A stretch of DNA of 64,000 nucleotides from Marivirga arenosa (GTDB lineage Bacteria; Bacteroidota; Bacteroidia; Cytophagales; Cyclobacteriaceae). The position numbers were made by a program, and so were the translations under genes. Location of the stretch: positions 1,302,001 through 1,366,000 of the forward strand of contig NZ_CP129968.2 in assembly GCF_030503875.2 (NCBI RefSeq). Direction: 5' to 3'. Position 1 is the first letter of the stretch. The number at the start of each line of letters is the position of its first letter. Below, one piece after another: positions 26,693 to 36,689 of the stretch. The notes under the pieces are model-generated. The model saw only the letters and a list, made by a program, of their open reading frames with translations, ran no database searches and had not been told where the DNA came from.

Positions 26693-29600
26693 ATGAGTGA
26701 TCAAAAAACATATTGGAAAGGAACTGAACAATTAACGAATGATCCGTCATTTGTTAAAAATGCGGAAAAGGAATTTCCTGAGTACTTACCAATCAATGAT
26801 AAAAAAGAATCTAATGGAGGAAATACTTCCAGGAGAGATTTCTTAAAAATGATGGGGTTTGGTGTGGCAGCAGCTTCTTTAGCGGCTTGTGAAGCACCTG
26901 TAAGAAAAGCAATCCCTTATTTAAATAAACCGGTTGATGTAGATCCGGGTATTCCTAATTACTATGCCTCTACGTATTCAGTAGGTGGTGATTATGCTAG
27001 TGTTGTAGTTAAGACTAGAGAAGGAAGACCTATCAAAATTGAAGGAAACAAAAAATCTTCTATCACTCAAGGCGGTGTTAATGCTCAGGTAGAAGCTTCA
27101 GTTCTTTCATTATACGATCAAGAGAGATTAAGAGGGCCATTAAAAGAAGGTAAAAATACTGACTGGGCTACTTTAGATAAAGAAGTTACTAGTCAGCTTC
27201 AAGCGATTAGTGATGCAGGAGGACAAATCAGAATTGTATCTAATACAGTAAATTCTCCTTCTACTTTAAAAGCGATTGAAGAATTAGCAGCTAAATATGG
27301 AAATACAGAGCACATCATGTATGATTCTGTATCTCAAAATGGAATGTTAGCAGCTAATGAGGCTATGTTCGGACTAAGAGCTGTGCCTTCATATGATTTC
27401 AGTAAAGCAAAAACTATCGTAAGTTTTGGTGCTGATTTCTTAGGTACTTGGGTTTCTCCAATCGAACACACTAAGCAATATAGTAAAACTAGAAAGGTTA
27501 ATGCTGAGAATAAAAACATGTCTCGTCATTACCAATTTGAAAGTAATCTTTCATTAACTGGTTCTAATGCAGATTATAGAACGCCAATCAAACCTTCTCA
27601 AGAAGGATTAGCAGTCGCTGCTTTATTCAATGAAGTAGCAAAGTTAACTGGTAATAGTGGTGTTTCTGCTACTAAAGTTGATGTAGCGAATATTGCAAAA
27701 GCAGCAAAAGATTTAGTAGCAGCAAAAGGAAATTCAATTGTAGTTTCTGGTTCAAATGATGCAGATGTTCAAATGTTAGTGAACGGTATCAATAACATGC
27801 TAAATAATTACGGTACTACCATTGACCTAGCGCATTACTCAAATGCAAGAAAAGGTAATGAGGCAGATTTCAATCAAATGATTAAGGATGCTAATTCTGG
27901 TAGTATAAAAGCAGTTATCTTCTATAACGCCAATCCTGTTTATGATTCAGGAATGGGAGAGGAGTTAACAAAAGCTTTATCTAAAGTTTCTTTAACAGTT
28001 TCTACTTCTGACAGAAAAGATGAAACCGCAGCTATAGTAAAATATGTAGCTCCAGATCATCACTTCTTAGAGTCATGGAATGATGCAGAACCAAAAATAG
28101 GAGAGTTAAGCTTAGCACAGCCTACTATTTCACCATTATTCAAAACTCGCCAAGCTCAGGACAGTTTCCTTACTTGGTCAGGTAACAAACAAGAATACTA
28201 TAACTTCTTAAGAAAGAATTGGGAAGATGCTCACTATACTGGTCAAGAGCCAACATTTGACATCTTCTGGGATAAAGTATTATATGATGGTGTATTCACT
28301 TATGATTTAGAAAGTAATGAGTTAAGCACCCAAGATGTTAACTTTTCTGCAGTTGCATCGAGAATAAATAAAAATTATAAGCCAAATAACACAGGTTTAG
28401 AAGTAGCACTTTACCAAAAAGTATCTATTGGAGATGGTCGTCAGGCAAATAACCCGTGGTTACAAGAATTACCTGATCCAATTTCAAAAGCAACTTGGGA
28501 TAACTATGCTACTATCTCTCAAAAAATGGCTAATGAGTTAGGTATTAAGATTTTTGAAGGTAAAACTTCGTTAATCAAACTTAACATTAATGGCCAATCA
28601 ATGGAAGTTCCTGCATTAGTTCAGCCAGGTCAAGCAAATGGCACTATCGGTCTAGCTTTAGGTTACGGTAGAAAAATGGCAGGAAAAGTAGCCAATGGTG
28701 TTGGATTTGATGTGTATCCTTTAGTAGGAAGCTTAAATGGAGCTAATTATTATGCTGTAACTTCAGGTGTTAATGTTGAAGGAACGGCAGGTGATTACCA
28801 ATTAGCTCAAACTCAGACTCACCAAACCTTCATGGGTCGTGAGACTGTAATTCAAGAGGCTTTATTAGAGGACTATAAGAAAAAGGATTGGACAAGAGAT
28901 TTCCAACCTCATATTGAAACCAGTAAAGGAAAAGTAAAACCATCTAAGTTAACACTTTGGAATGGTCACAAATATAATAACCACCATTGGGGATTAGCAA
29001 TTGACTTGAATTCATGTACAGGTTGCGCTGCATGTACAATTGCATGTCAATCAGAAAATAACATTCCGGTTGTTGGTAAAGAAGAGGTAGTAATGAGAAG
29101 AGATATGCAGTGGATGCGTGTTGACCGTTACTATAGCTCTGATGCGGCTCCGGATGATACTGCAGGATTAGAGAAAGCAGCTGAAAATCCAGAGGTTACT
29201 TTCCAACCAATGATGTGTCAGCATTGTAATAATGCACCTTGTGAAACGGTATGTCCAGTTGCGGCAACTACCCACAGTTCAGAAGGTCTTAATCAAATGA
29301 CTTATAACAGATGTGTGGGTACAAGATATTGTGCTAACAACTGTCCTTATAAAGTAAGAAGATTCAACTGGTTCAAATACCATGATAATACTAAGTTCGA
29401 TAAGAACATGGCCATGAATAATGACCTAGGTAAAATGGTATTAAACCCAGATGTAACGGTTCGTTCTCGTGGAGTTATGGAAAAATGCTCTATGTGTATT
29501 CAAAGAATCCAGGCTGGTAAGTTAAAAGCTAAGAAAGAGAAGAGACAAATCGAAGATAAAGATGTGAATACGGCTTGTGCTTCAGCTTGTCCTTCTGATG

Positions 29601-29797
29601 CTATCGTTTTCGGAGACTTGAATAATGAAAACTCTGCAATTTCTAAATACTTGAAATTGAAAGAGCGTAATGACGAACCAATTAAAGAGGTGAATGAAGA
29701 GCGTGCCTACCATGTGTTGGAAGAGTTACGTGTAGCACCTAACGTTTGGTACATGACCAAAATTAGAAATAAAGATAAAGTAAATACTAAGGCTTAA
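26693..29797 (+). CDS. actB: Alternative complex III subunit ActB, molybdopterin-like and iron-sulfur
   Basis: The 1034-residue protein joins a molybdopterin-oxidoreductase-like domain (about 65-700) to a ferredoxin-type domain (about 765-1000). A twin-arginine signal (RRDFLKMMGFG, arginines 47-48) ends with a lipobox-like LAAC. Iron-sulfur cysteines appear as CTGCAACTIAC near residue 775, CQHCNNAPCETVCP near 840, CVGTRYCANNCP near 877 and CSMCIQRI with CASACP near 930-965, enough for three [4Fe-4S] and one [3Fe-4S] clusters. In this family the molybdopterin domain carries no cofactor. The subunit passes electrons from menaquinol at ActC to ActA hemes. It is exported by Tat and follows actA by 35 bp. 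Confidence 0.96.
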   Translation: MSDQKTYWKGTEQLTNDPSFVKNAEKEFPEYLPINDKKESNGGNTSRRDFLKMMGFGVAAASLAACEAPVRKAIPYLNKPVDVDPGIPNYYASTYSVGGDYASVVVKTREGRPIKIEGNKKSSITQGGVNAQVEASVLSLYDQERLRGPLKEGKNTDWATLDKEVTSQLQAISDAGGQIRIVSNTVNSPSTLKAIEELAAKYGNTEHIMYDSVSQNGMLAANEAMFGLRAVPSYDFSKAKTIVSFGADFLGTWVSPIEHTKQYSKTRKVNAENKNMSRHYQFESNLSLTGSNADYRTPIKPSQEGLAVAALFNEVAKLTGNSGVSATKVDVANIAKAAKDLVAAKGNSIVVSGSNDADVQMLVNGINNMLNNYGTTIDLAHYSNARKGNEADFNQMIKDANSGSIKAVIFYNANPVYDSGMGEELTKALSKVSLTVSTSDRKDETAAIVKYVAPDHHFLESWNDAEPKIGELSLAQPTISPLFKTRQAQDSFLTWSGNKQEYYNFLRKNWEDAHYTGQEPTFDIFWDKVLYDGVFTYDLESNELSTQDVNFSAVASRINKNYKPNNTGLEVALYQKVSIGDGRQANNPWLQELPDPISKATWDNYATISQKMANELGIKIFEGKTSLIKLNINGQSMEVPALVQPGQANGTIGLALGYGRKMAGKVANGVGFDVYPLVGSLNGANYYAVTSGVNVEGTAGDYQLAQTQTHQTFMGRETVIQEALLEDYKKKDWTRDFQPHIETSKGKVKPSKLTLWNGHKYNNHHWGLAIDLNSCTGCAACTIACQSENNIPVVGKEEVVMRRDMQWMRVDRYYSSDAAPDDTAGLEKAAENPEVTFQPMMCQHCNNAPCETVCPVAATTHSSEGLNQMTYNRCVGTRYCANNCPYKVRRFNWFKYHDNTKFDKNMAMNNDLGKMVLNPDVTVRSRGVMEKCSMCIQRIQAGKLKAKKEKRQIEDKDVNTACASACPSDAIVFGDLNNENSAISKYLKLKERNDEPIKEVNEERAYHVLEELRVAPNVWYMTKIRNKDKVNTKA

Positions 29798-29814
29798 TTT
29801 AATAAAGTAGCAAT

Positions 29815-31188
29815 ATGGAAGTCACTTCACCAGTAAGAGAAGTATTAGTAACAGGAAATAAGACATATCATGATGTATCTCATGATATCTGTAGGCACGT
29901 AGAGGCTAAGCCAAATCCGAAATGGATGACGGCAATGGTAGTTTCTTTGGGTGCATTATTTACAGGAGGTTACGCATTAGCGATTACCCTTTGGGATGGA
30001 ATCGGAATGTGGGGTCTTAATAAAACTGTAGGATGGGCATGGGATATCACCAACTTCGTATGGTGGGTTGGTATCGGTCACGCAGGAACCTTGATTTCTG
30101 CCGTTCTACTTTTATTCCGTCAGAAATGGAGAACTTCAATTAACAGAGCAGCAGAGGCGATGACTATTTTCGCAGTAATCTGTGCCTTATTGTTCCCATT
30201 AATTCATACAGGAAGACCATGGTTAAGTTTTTATTGGTTCGTTCCAATTCCAAATACTTGGGGGTCATTATGGGTTAACTTCCATTCTCCATTACTATGG
30301 GATTTCTTCGCCATTTCAACTTATTTCTCAGTTTCTTTAGTATTCTGGTATATTGGTTTGATTCCTGACTTTGCTACTATAAGAGACAGAGCAACTAACA
30401 AAATTTCTAAAGCGATATACGGAGCATTAAGTTTTGGATGGGATGGAGCTGCTAAAACATGGCAGAGATATGAAACGGTTTCATTAGTATTAGCAGGTCT
30501 TGCTACACCTTTAGTACTTTCAGTTCACACCATTGTATCCTTTGACTTTGCTACTTCAGTAATTCCAGGGTGGCATACCACTATCTTCCCTCCATATTTC
30601 GTTGCAGGGGCGATTTTCTCAGGTTTTGCCATGGTACTAACCTTAATGTTGGTAACAAGAAAAGTTTATAATCTAGAAGACTACATTACGATCAATCATA
30701 TTGAGTTAATGAACATCATTATCATGATTACAGGTTCTATTGTAGGGGTAGCCTACATTACAGAGCTTTTCATGGCTTGGTATTCAGGTGTTCAGTATGA
30801 GCAATATGCTTTCTTAAACAGAGCTACTGGTCCTTACTGGTGGGCATATTGGTCAATGATGACTTGTAATGTGATTTCACCTCAGTTATTCTGGTTTAAG
30901 AAAATTAGAACAAGCTTAGTAGCTACATTCATACTATCTATTGTAGTAAATATTGGTATGTGGTTCGAGCGTTTTGTAATTATTGTAACCTCTCTGCATA
31001 GAGATTACCTTCCATCATCATGGGCAATGTTTAGCCCAACTATTTATGATATGGGGATCTACCTATTCAGTTTTGGGTTATTCTTTACACTGTTCTTCTC
31101 TTTTGCTAAATTCTTCCCAGTGATTAATATGGCAGAGGTAAAATCAGTATTGAAATCTAGTTCAGGTGAAATTGAAAACAAGAAATAA
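29815..31188 (+). CDS. actC: Alternative complex III subunit ActC, NrfD-like quinol-oxidising membrane protein
   Basis: ActC is a polytopic NrfD/PsrC-family protein, here 457 residues with about ten membrane helices. Family landmarks are [18 protein letters not shown] near residue 82, [14 protein letters not shown] near residue 130 and the [16 protein letters not shown] region near residue 308, which forms part of the quinol site. It starts 18 bp after actB. It is the main quinol-binding subunit of the complex. Identification is firm from sequence and position. Confidence 0.95.
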   Translation: MEVTSPVREVLVTGNKTYHDVSHDICRHVEAKPNPKWMTAMVVSLGALFTGGYALAITLWDGIGMWGLNKTVGWAWDITNFVWWVGIGHAGTLISAVLLLFRQKWRTSINRAAEAMTIFAVICALLFPLIHTGRPWLSFYWFVPIPNTWGSLWVNFHSPLLWDFFAISTYFSVSLVFWYIGLIPDFATIRDRATNKISKAIYGALSFGWDGAAKTWQRYETVSLVLAGLATPLVLSVHTIVSFDFATSVIPGWHTTIFPPYFVAGAIFSGFAMVLTLMLVTRKVYNLEDYITINHIELMNIIIMITGSIVGVAYITELFMAWYSGVQYEQYAFLNRATGPYWWAYWSMMTCNVISPQLFWFKKIRTSLVATFILSIVVNIGMWFERFVIIVTSLHRDYLPSSWAMFSPTIYDMGIYLFSFGLFFTLFFSFAKFFPVINMAEVKSVLKSSSGEIENKK

Positions 31189-31190
31189 TT

Positions 31191-31715
31191 ATGGAAAGCG
31201 GTAAAAACTTTATCGTAGGAATCTTTGATGATGAATCAGTATTATTAAATGCTGTTAAAAAGGTTCGTGGAAGCGATGTAAATATTCATGAGTGTTATAC
31301 GCCATATCCTGTTCATGGTTTAGATGATGAATTAGGATATAAGCGTTCCAGAATTTCCATAGCTGCCTTCTTGTTTGGTATCACAGGTACCTGCTTGGCT
31401 TTCTTAATGATGATCTATATGATGGGAATTGACTGGCCAATGATTATCGGAGGTAAAGATTATATAGCAATACCTTCTTTCGTACCTGTAGGTTTTGAGG
31501 TAACAGTATTATTAGCTGCTTTTGGTATGGTAGGTACTTTCTTTGTAATCAGTAACCTTAAACCTTACGGAAAGCCAAGAATATATGATATTCGAAGCAC
31601 TGATGATAAGCATGTTATGGCAATCGATTTAGCTAAGAATTCAAAATCAGCAGATGAATTAAATGCTATTTTGAAAGAATCAGGCGCTATAGAAATAAAC
31701 GAAAAGAAATTTTAA
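31191..31715 (+). CDS. actD: Alternative complex III subunit ActD (DUF3341)
   Basis: The 174-residue protein is a DUF3341 member: a cytoplasmic N-terminal domain with the pattern VGIFDDESVLLNAVKKVR and YTPYPVHGLDD, two membrane helices (about 57-78 and 100-122), then a C-terminal domain. It begins two nucleotides after actC ends, which implies coupled translation. ActD anchors the other membrane subunits of the complex. Confidence 0.94.
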   Translation: MESGKNFIVGIFDDESVLLNAVKKVRGSDVNIHECYTPYPVHGLDDELGYKRSRISIAAFLFGITGTCLAFLMMIYMMGIDWPMIIGGKDYIAIPSFVPVGFEVTVLLAAFGMVGTFFVISNLKPYGKPRIYDIRSTDDKHVMAIDLAKNSKSADELNAILKESGAIEINEKKF

Positions 31716-31728
31716 GTTGAATTATCAA

Positions 31729-32373
31729 ATGATGAATACAAATAAAATATTTCAAATCATTTTCTTAGGCTTCGTAACTGTGGTTCTAGTTAGCTGTAAA
31801 GCTGGTAAAGATGAACCTGGCTTAGAGTACGCACCAAATATGTACCATGCAGTTTCTTATGAGCCATTAACTCAAATAACGGATAAAGAACAAGGAGCAT
31901 GGGTTTCATCAGATGATGATGAATATGGAGAGTATTTCAACTCAAATCCTAATAACCCATTTGGTATGACTATGAGAGAGCCTGTAAGTAATACAGTTCC
32001 AAGAAGTGAAAATGGAATGTTACCTTACAGATTACATAAGGATAGCCTTGATCTGGCTGCTAGAATCCTAGAAAATCCACTTCCGAATAATGAAGCAGTT
32101 GTTGCAGAGGGTAAAGTACTTTATACTAAGTATTGTACACACTGTCATGGTGAAAATGGAGGTGGTTCAATGGATGAAACTGCCAAAGTAGGACAAGTTT
32201 ACCAAGGTGTGCCAGCATACAATACAGGTAGAGTAGCTACAGTTTCAGGCGGTCACATTTTCCATGTAATTACACATGGAAAAGGAAGAATGGGGGCTCA
32301 CGGATCACAAGTGCTGCAAGAAGATAGATGGAAGATTGTACGCTATGTACAAACATTACAAAAACAAGATTAA
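31729..32373 (+). CDS. actE: Alternative complex III subunit ActE, monoheme cytochrome c lipoprotein
   Basis: From the ATG at 31729 the protein opens with a short basic stretch, a hydrophobic segment and the lipobox LVSC, so it is a lipid-anchored cytochrome. The single heme motif is CTHCH at about residue 136 and the distal ligand is probably a methionine in GRMGAHGSQ near residue 190. A TTG start 12 bp upstream is also in frame but gives no added feature. It takes electrons from ActA and passes them towards the oxidase. It follows actD by 13 bp. Confidence 0.93.
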   Translation: MMNTNKIFQIIFLGFVTVVLVSCKAGKDEPGLEYAPNMYHAVSYEPLTQITDKEQGAWVSSDDDEYGEYFNSNPNNPFGMTMREPVSNTVPRSENGMLPYRLHKDSLDLAARILENPLPNNEAVVAEGKVLYTKYCTHCHGENGGGSMDETAKVGQVYQGVPAYNTGRVATVSGGHIFHVITHGKGRMGAHGSQVLQEDRWKIVRYVQTLQKQD

Positions 32374-32398
32374 TAACACAGTTTTAAGATAATTTATC

Positions 32399-33730
32399 AT
32401 GGCTGAAGAACAATTTCAATTTACTGCAAAGGCAAAAAAGACACTCTCTATTTTAGCTGTTGTAGGTGTGGTTTTACTGATATTAGGTATTTTTTCTGCA
32501 AGCTCAAATAGTCATGCTGACGAAGCAGGGCATTCTGAAGGTACTGAGCAGGTAGCTGAATCACATGGTGACGAAGCACATGCTTCCGAAGGTGCTCATG
32601 CTGAAGAAGGACATGCAGAAGAAGGTCACGGATATCACTGGTCTAAAAGAATTTTCGCTAATCTATGGATTAACAATATGTATTTCGTAGGCCTTGCTTT
32701 GTTAGGAGTATTTTTTGTCGCAATTCAATATGTTGCACAAGCAGGATGGTCTGCAGCACTAATTAGAATTCCAATGTCTTTTGGAAACTGGTTGCCGATC
32801 GGTTTTATCTTAACTTTAGGTATATTCCTAATCGGAGGTCATGATATTTTCCACTGGACACATGAATATCTTTATGATGTGAATGATCCTAGATACGATT
32901 CGATCATTGCTGGAAAAGAGGGATATTTAAATACTCCTTTCTTTTTAATAAGAATGGCAGTTTATTTTGTGGTTTGGTTCTTAATGTTCAGATGGATCAG
33001 AAAAAAATCTTTGGAAGAAGATTTAAATGGTGGTGAAAGCTACTATTATAAATTAAGAGGTATTTCAGCTGGATTTATTGTTTTCTTTGCTGTTACTTCA
33101 TCTACTTCAGCATGGGATTGGATTTTATCAATTGATACACACTGGTTCTCCACAATGTTCGGCTGGTATGTATTTGCTTCTTGGTGGGTTACTGCTTTAG
33201 CGGCCATTACATTAATAACAGTAATATTGAAAGAACAAGGATACTTAAAAGTTGTAACTACTGGAGTATTACATGACTTAGGTAAGTTTGTATTTGCCTT
33301 CTCAATTTTTTGGACATACATCTGGTTCTCTCAGTTTATGTTAATCTATTATTCTAACATTCCGGAAGAAACAGTTTACTTCATCGAAAGACTTTCAAGT
33401 GATCATTACAGTATTGTATTTTTTGTGAATCTTATTTTGAACTTCTTCTTTCCATTTTTGGTTTTCATGCCAAGAGATTCAAAAAGACATACAGTTTTCT
33501 TGAAGATCGTTACAATAATTGTTTTAATCGGTCATTGGTTTGATTTTTACTTAATGGTAACACCAGCGGTATTAAAAGAAAATGGAGGTTTTGGATTACT
33601 TGAAATTGGAATGGCAATCATTTTTGGTGTAGCCTTCTTATTTGTAGCCTTAACTAGTTTATCTAAATATCCGCTTCTTGCTAAGAATCATCCAATGTTG
33701 AAAGAAGCAGAACATCATCACGTATTTTAA
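32399..33730 (+). CDS. actF: Alternative complex III subunit ActF
   Basis: ActF is the second NrfD-like membrane subunit, 443 residues with about ten helices. Known family segments include SFGNWLPIGFILTLGIFLIGGHDIFHW near residue 122 (residues by position) and STSAWDWILSIDTHWFSTMFG near 238, DLGKFVFAFSIFW near 294. Near the N-terminus, behind the first helix, is a histidine/glutamate-rich loop (about residues 40-80) with repeated HAEEGH, which could bind metal in the periplasm. A similar loop is found in some relatives only. It follows actE by 25 bp and precedes the oxidase genes. Confidence 0.93.
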   Translation: MAEEQFQFTAKAKKTLSILAVVGVVLLILGIFSASSNSHADEAGHSEGTEQVAESHGDEAHASEGAHAEEGHAEEGHGYHWSKRIFANLWINNMYFVGLALLGVFFVAIQYVAQAGWSAALIRIPMSFGNWLPIGFILTLGIFLIGGHDIFHWTHEYLYDVNDPRYDSIIAGKEGYLNTPFFLIRMAVYFVVWFLMFRWIRKKSLEEDLNGGESYYYKLRGISAGFIVFFAVTSSTSAWDWILSIDTHWFSTMFGWYVFASWWVTALAAITLITVILKEQGYLKVVTTGVLHDLGKFVFAFSIFWTYIWFSQFMLIYYSNIPEETVYFIERLSSDHYSIVFFVNLILNFFFPFLVFMPRDSKRHTVFLKIVTIIVLIGHWFDFYLMVTPAVLKENGGFGLLEIGMAIIFGVAFLFVALTSLSKYPLLAKNHPMLKEAEHHHVF

Positions 33731-33754
33731 TTTAATTAAGTAACAGTAAATTAT

Positions 33755-34801
33755 ATGTTCAATTTAGCTATAGGTTTAGGAGTAGTACTTTTATTAGCAA
33801 TCTTGTTCTTAATTTTCAGGATTTCTTCTTTGATAAAAGTAGCAAAGGGAGACACCGGTAAAATTGCAACTGGATCTAATAAAATTAATGGAGCTTTATT
33901 TATGCTCTTCTTAATTGGTGGGGGATTTCTATTCTTCTGGTATTCATTTAAAGAATTCGATAACTACAATCTACCAGTTGCTTCAGAGCACGGTTCAGAA
34001 TATGAATTCATGTTCTGGATTACCATGGCAGTAACAGGTGTTGTTTTCGTATTAACACAAATTTTACTTTTTTACTTCTCTTGGAAATACCAATATAAGG
34101 AAGATTCTAAGGCACTTTTTTATCCTGAAAACAATAAATTAGAAGTTATATGGACTTTTGTTCCTGCTGTAGTTTTAGCAATACTTGTTTTCACTGGATG
34201 GAGAGTATGGACTGATGTTACAGCTCCTGCGCCAGAAAATACAAACAATATTGAAATTATGGGTTACCAATTTGCTTGGGGTGTTCGTTATCCGGGTGCT
34301 GACGGTGAATTAGGTAATACAGATTATAGAGTAATCGAGGCCGTAAATAGCTTTGGTATTGATTTCAACGATAAAGCATCTTATGATGATTTTATACCTA
34401 GAGAAATGCATATACCAAAAGGAGAGCCTGTTACTTTTAATATTAGAGCAAGAGATGTGTTACATAGTGTTTTTGCACCTCATTTTAGGTTAAAGATGGA
34501 TGCAGTTCCAGGGATGCCTACTTCATTTACTTTTACAGCTAGTAAAACTACTGAAGAAATGAGAGAGGAATTAAATGATCCTGAATTTAACTATGAAATA
34601 GCTTGTACTGAGATTTGTGGTAGAGGTCATTATTCAATGAGGTTAACTCTAATTGTTGATGAACCTGAAGATTACAAAAAATGGTATGCAGAACAGGAAT
34701 CATTTTTAAAGCAGAATCCTGAGTATTTAACAAAAGTTCCTTCTGAGCTAAAAGAATTAGCACTTTTGAAAACAGGAATTGATAACAAAGAGTTAGACTA
34801 G
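33755..34801 (+). CDS. coxB: Cytochrome c oxidase subunit II (CuA)
   Basis: Subunit II of the heme-copper oxidase, 348 residues. Three membrane segments (about 3-20, 49-70, 90-115 with a further helix near 130-150) precede the cupredoxin domain. CuA ligands are visible in HSVFAPHFRLKMDAVPGM near residue 235 and in CTEICGRGHYSM near residue 283. No cytochrome c domain is fused at the C-terminus, so electrons must come directly from the ActA/ActE cytochromes, fitting a supercomplex with the upstream act gene products. It is 24 bp from actF. Confidence 0.95.
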   Translation: MFNLAIGLGVVLLLAILFLIFRISSLIKVAKGDTGKIATGSNKINGALFMLFLIGGGFLFFWYSFKEFDNYNLPVASEHGSEYEFMFWITMAVTGVVFVLTQILLFYFSWKYQYKEDSKALFYPENNKLEVIWTFVPAVVLAILVFTGWRVWTDVTAPAPENTNNIEIMGYQFAWGVRYPGADGELGNTDYRVIEAVNSFGIDFNDKASYDDFIPREMHIPKGEPVTFNIRARDVLHSVFAPHFRLKMDAVPGMPTSFTFTASKTTEEMREELNDPEFNYEIACTEICGRGHYSMRLTLIVDEPEDYKKWYAEQESFLKQNPEYLTKVPSELKELALLKTGIDNKELD

Positions 34802-34820
34802 AAATTTAAATTATAAAGTT

Positions 34821-36689
34821 ATGTCAACAGCGGCAGAAGTAAATATTAGCCAAGATGTTCACCATGATGAGCATCATGAGCACGAACAAAGCTTTATCTC
34901 AAAATATATTTTCACTACCGATCATAAAATGATTGGTAAGCAATTCCTTATAACTGGTATCTTATGGGGGTTAATAGGGGTTGGAATGTCAGTAATATTT
35001 CGACTTCAATTAGGATTTCCAGAAATGGATTTAGGCTTTTTGAAACCAATATTAGGAGGGTGGATTTCTGAACAAGGAAAATTAGATCCTGAATTCTATT
35101 TAGCATTGGTTACTATGCATGGTACCATTATGGTATTCTTTGTATTAACTGCGGGATTGAGTGGTACCTTTAGTAATTATTTAATTCCACTTCAAATTGG
35201 TGCACGTGATATGGCATCAGGATTTATGAATATGTTATCATACTGGTTCTTTTTCTTGTCTAGTGTCGTAATGATGTCCTCAATTTTTATTGAAACTGGT
35301 CCTGCTGGTGGTGGATGGGTAGTTTACCCGCCATTAAGTGCTTTGCCACAAGCTATTCAAGGTTCAGGATTAGGGATGACAATGTGGTTAGTAGCCATGG
35401 TATTCTTTATTGTTTCAATGTTATTAGGTGGTATTAACTACATCACTACTGTTATTAACTTGAGAACAGAAGGAATGTCATTCTCAAGATTGCCTTTAAC
35501 AATATGGGCGTTCTTCTTAACTGCTGTAATTGGTTTATTATCATTCCCAGTTTTATTTGCTGCTGCTTTATTATTGGTATTTGATAGAAGTTTCGGTACT
35601 TCTTTCTATTTATCTGATATTTATATAGGTGGTGAAGCATTACCAAATATGGGAGGTAGTCCTATTTTGTATCAGCATTTATTCTGGTTCTTAGGGCACC
35701 CTGAGGTATATATTGTATTATTACCAGCTTTAGGTATTACATCTGAAATTATAGCGACTAATTCTAGAAAACCAATTTTCGGTTACAGAGCGATGATTGG
35801 TTCTATGTTAGGTATTACAGTACTTTCATTCGTAGTATGGGCACACCATATGTTCGTTTCAGGATTGAATCCTTTCTTAGGGTCAGTTTTCATGTTCTTA
35901 ACATTAATTATTGCCATTCCATCTGCTGTTAAAGTTTTTAATTACTTAACCACTCTTTGGAAAGGTAACATCATATTTACACCTGCTACGTTGTTCTCTA
36001 TTGGTCTAGTATCATTCTTTATATCAGGAGGTTTAACAGGTATTTTCTTAGGAAACTCTGTAATTGATATTCAATTACACGATACTTATTTTGTAGTGGC
36101 TCACTTCCACCTTGTAATGGGTAGTTTATCAATCTTTGGGCTATTAGCTGGTGTTTACCATTGGTTCCCTAAAATGTTTGGTAGAATGATGGATGAGAGA
36201 TTAGGTTATATACACTTCTGGTTGACTTTTGTTGGGGTATATATGATCTTCTTCCCGATGCACTACATTGGTATTGCTGGTTTCCCAAGAAGATATTATT
36301 CTTGGACAAACTTTGATGCTTTCAGTAGCTACACTGACTTAAATATGTTCGTTACAATTGCAGCGATTGTTACTGTAGCAGCTCAATTCATTTTCTTATT
36401 CAACTTCTTCTACTCAATGTATAGAGGTAGAAAGGCAGTTCAGAATCCTTGGAGATCAAATACCTTAGAGTGGACTACACCAGTTAATCCTGGTCATGGT
36501 AACTGGCCTGGTGAGATTCCAAAAGTTTACAGATGGCCATACGATTACAGTAAGCCAGGTGCTAAAGAGGATTTTATTCCTCAAACTGTACCTTTATCTG
36601 AAACTCCAGAGTCTAATTTAGATCATGAGGTTGAATTAGCAAAGAAGGAAGTTGTTGATAAAACAGCTGATGCAAAGGCAAACGCATAA
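34821..36689 (+). CDS. coxA: Cytochrome c oxidase subunit I
   Basis: The catalytic subunit, 622 residues with at least 12 helices. Low-spin heme and binuclear-centre histidines are in TMHGTIMVFF near residue 94, FWFLGHPEVYI near residue 292, WAHHMFVSG near 341 and the paired HFHLVMG near residue 430. The proton channel tyrosine is in GHPEVY, typical of A-type oxidases. A histidine-rich N-terminus (HDEHHEHEQS) precedes the first helix. It reduces oxygen to water with proton pumping. Its last 20 bp overlap the start of ctaA. Confidence 0.97.
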   Translation: MSTAAEVNISQDVHHDEHHEHEQSFISKYIFTTDHKMIGKQFLITGILWGLIGVGMSVIFRLQLGFPEMDLGFLKPILGGWISEQGKLDPEFYLALVTMHGTIMVFFVLTAGLSGTFSNYLIPLQIGARDMASGFMNMLSYWFFFLSSVVMMSSIFIETGPAGGGWVVYPPLSALPQAIQGSGLGMTMWLVAMVFFIVSMLLGGINYITTVINLRTEGMSFSRLPLTIWAFFLTAVIGLLSFPVLFAAALLLVFDRSFGTSFYLSDIYIGGEALPNMGGSPILYQHLFWFLGHPEVYIVLLPALGITSEIIATNSRKPIFGYRAMIGSMLGITVLSFVVWAHHMFVSGLNPFLGSVFMFLTLIIAIPSAVKVFNYLTTLWKGNIIFTPATLFSIGLVSFFISGGLTGIFLGNSVIDIQLHDTYFVVAHFHLVMGSLSIFGLLAGVYHWFPKMFGRMMDERLGYIHFWLTFVGVYMIFFPMHYIGIAGFPRRYYSWTNFDAFSSYTDLNMFVTIAAIVTVAAQFIFLFNFFYSMYRGRKAVQNPWRSNTLEWTTPVNPGHGNWPGEIPKVYRWPYDYSKPGAKEDFIPQTVPLSETPESNLDHEVELAKKEVVDKTADAKANA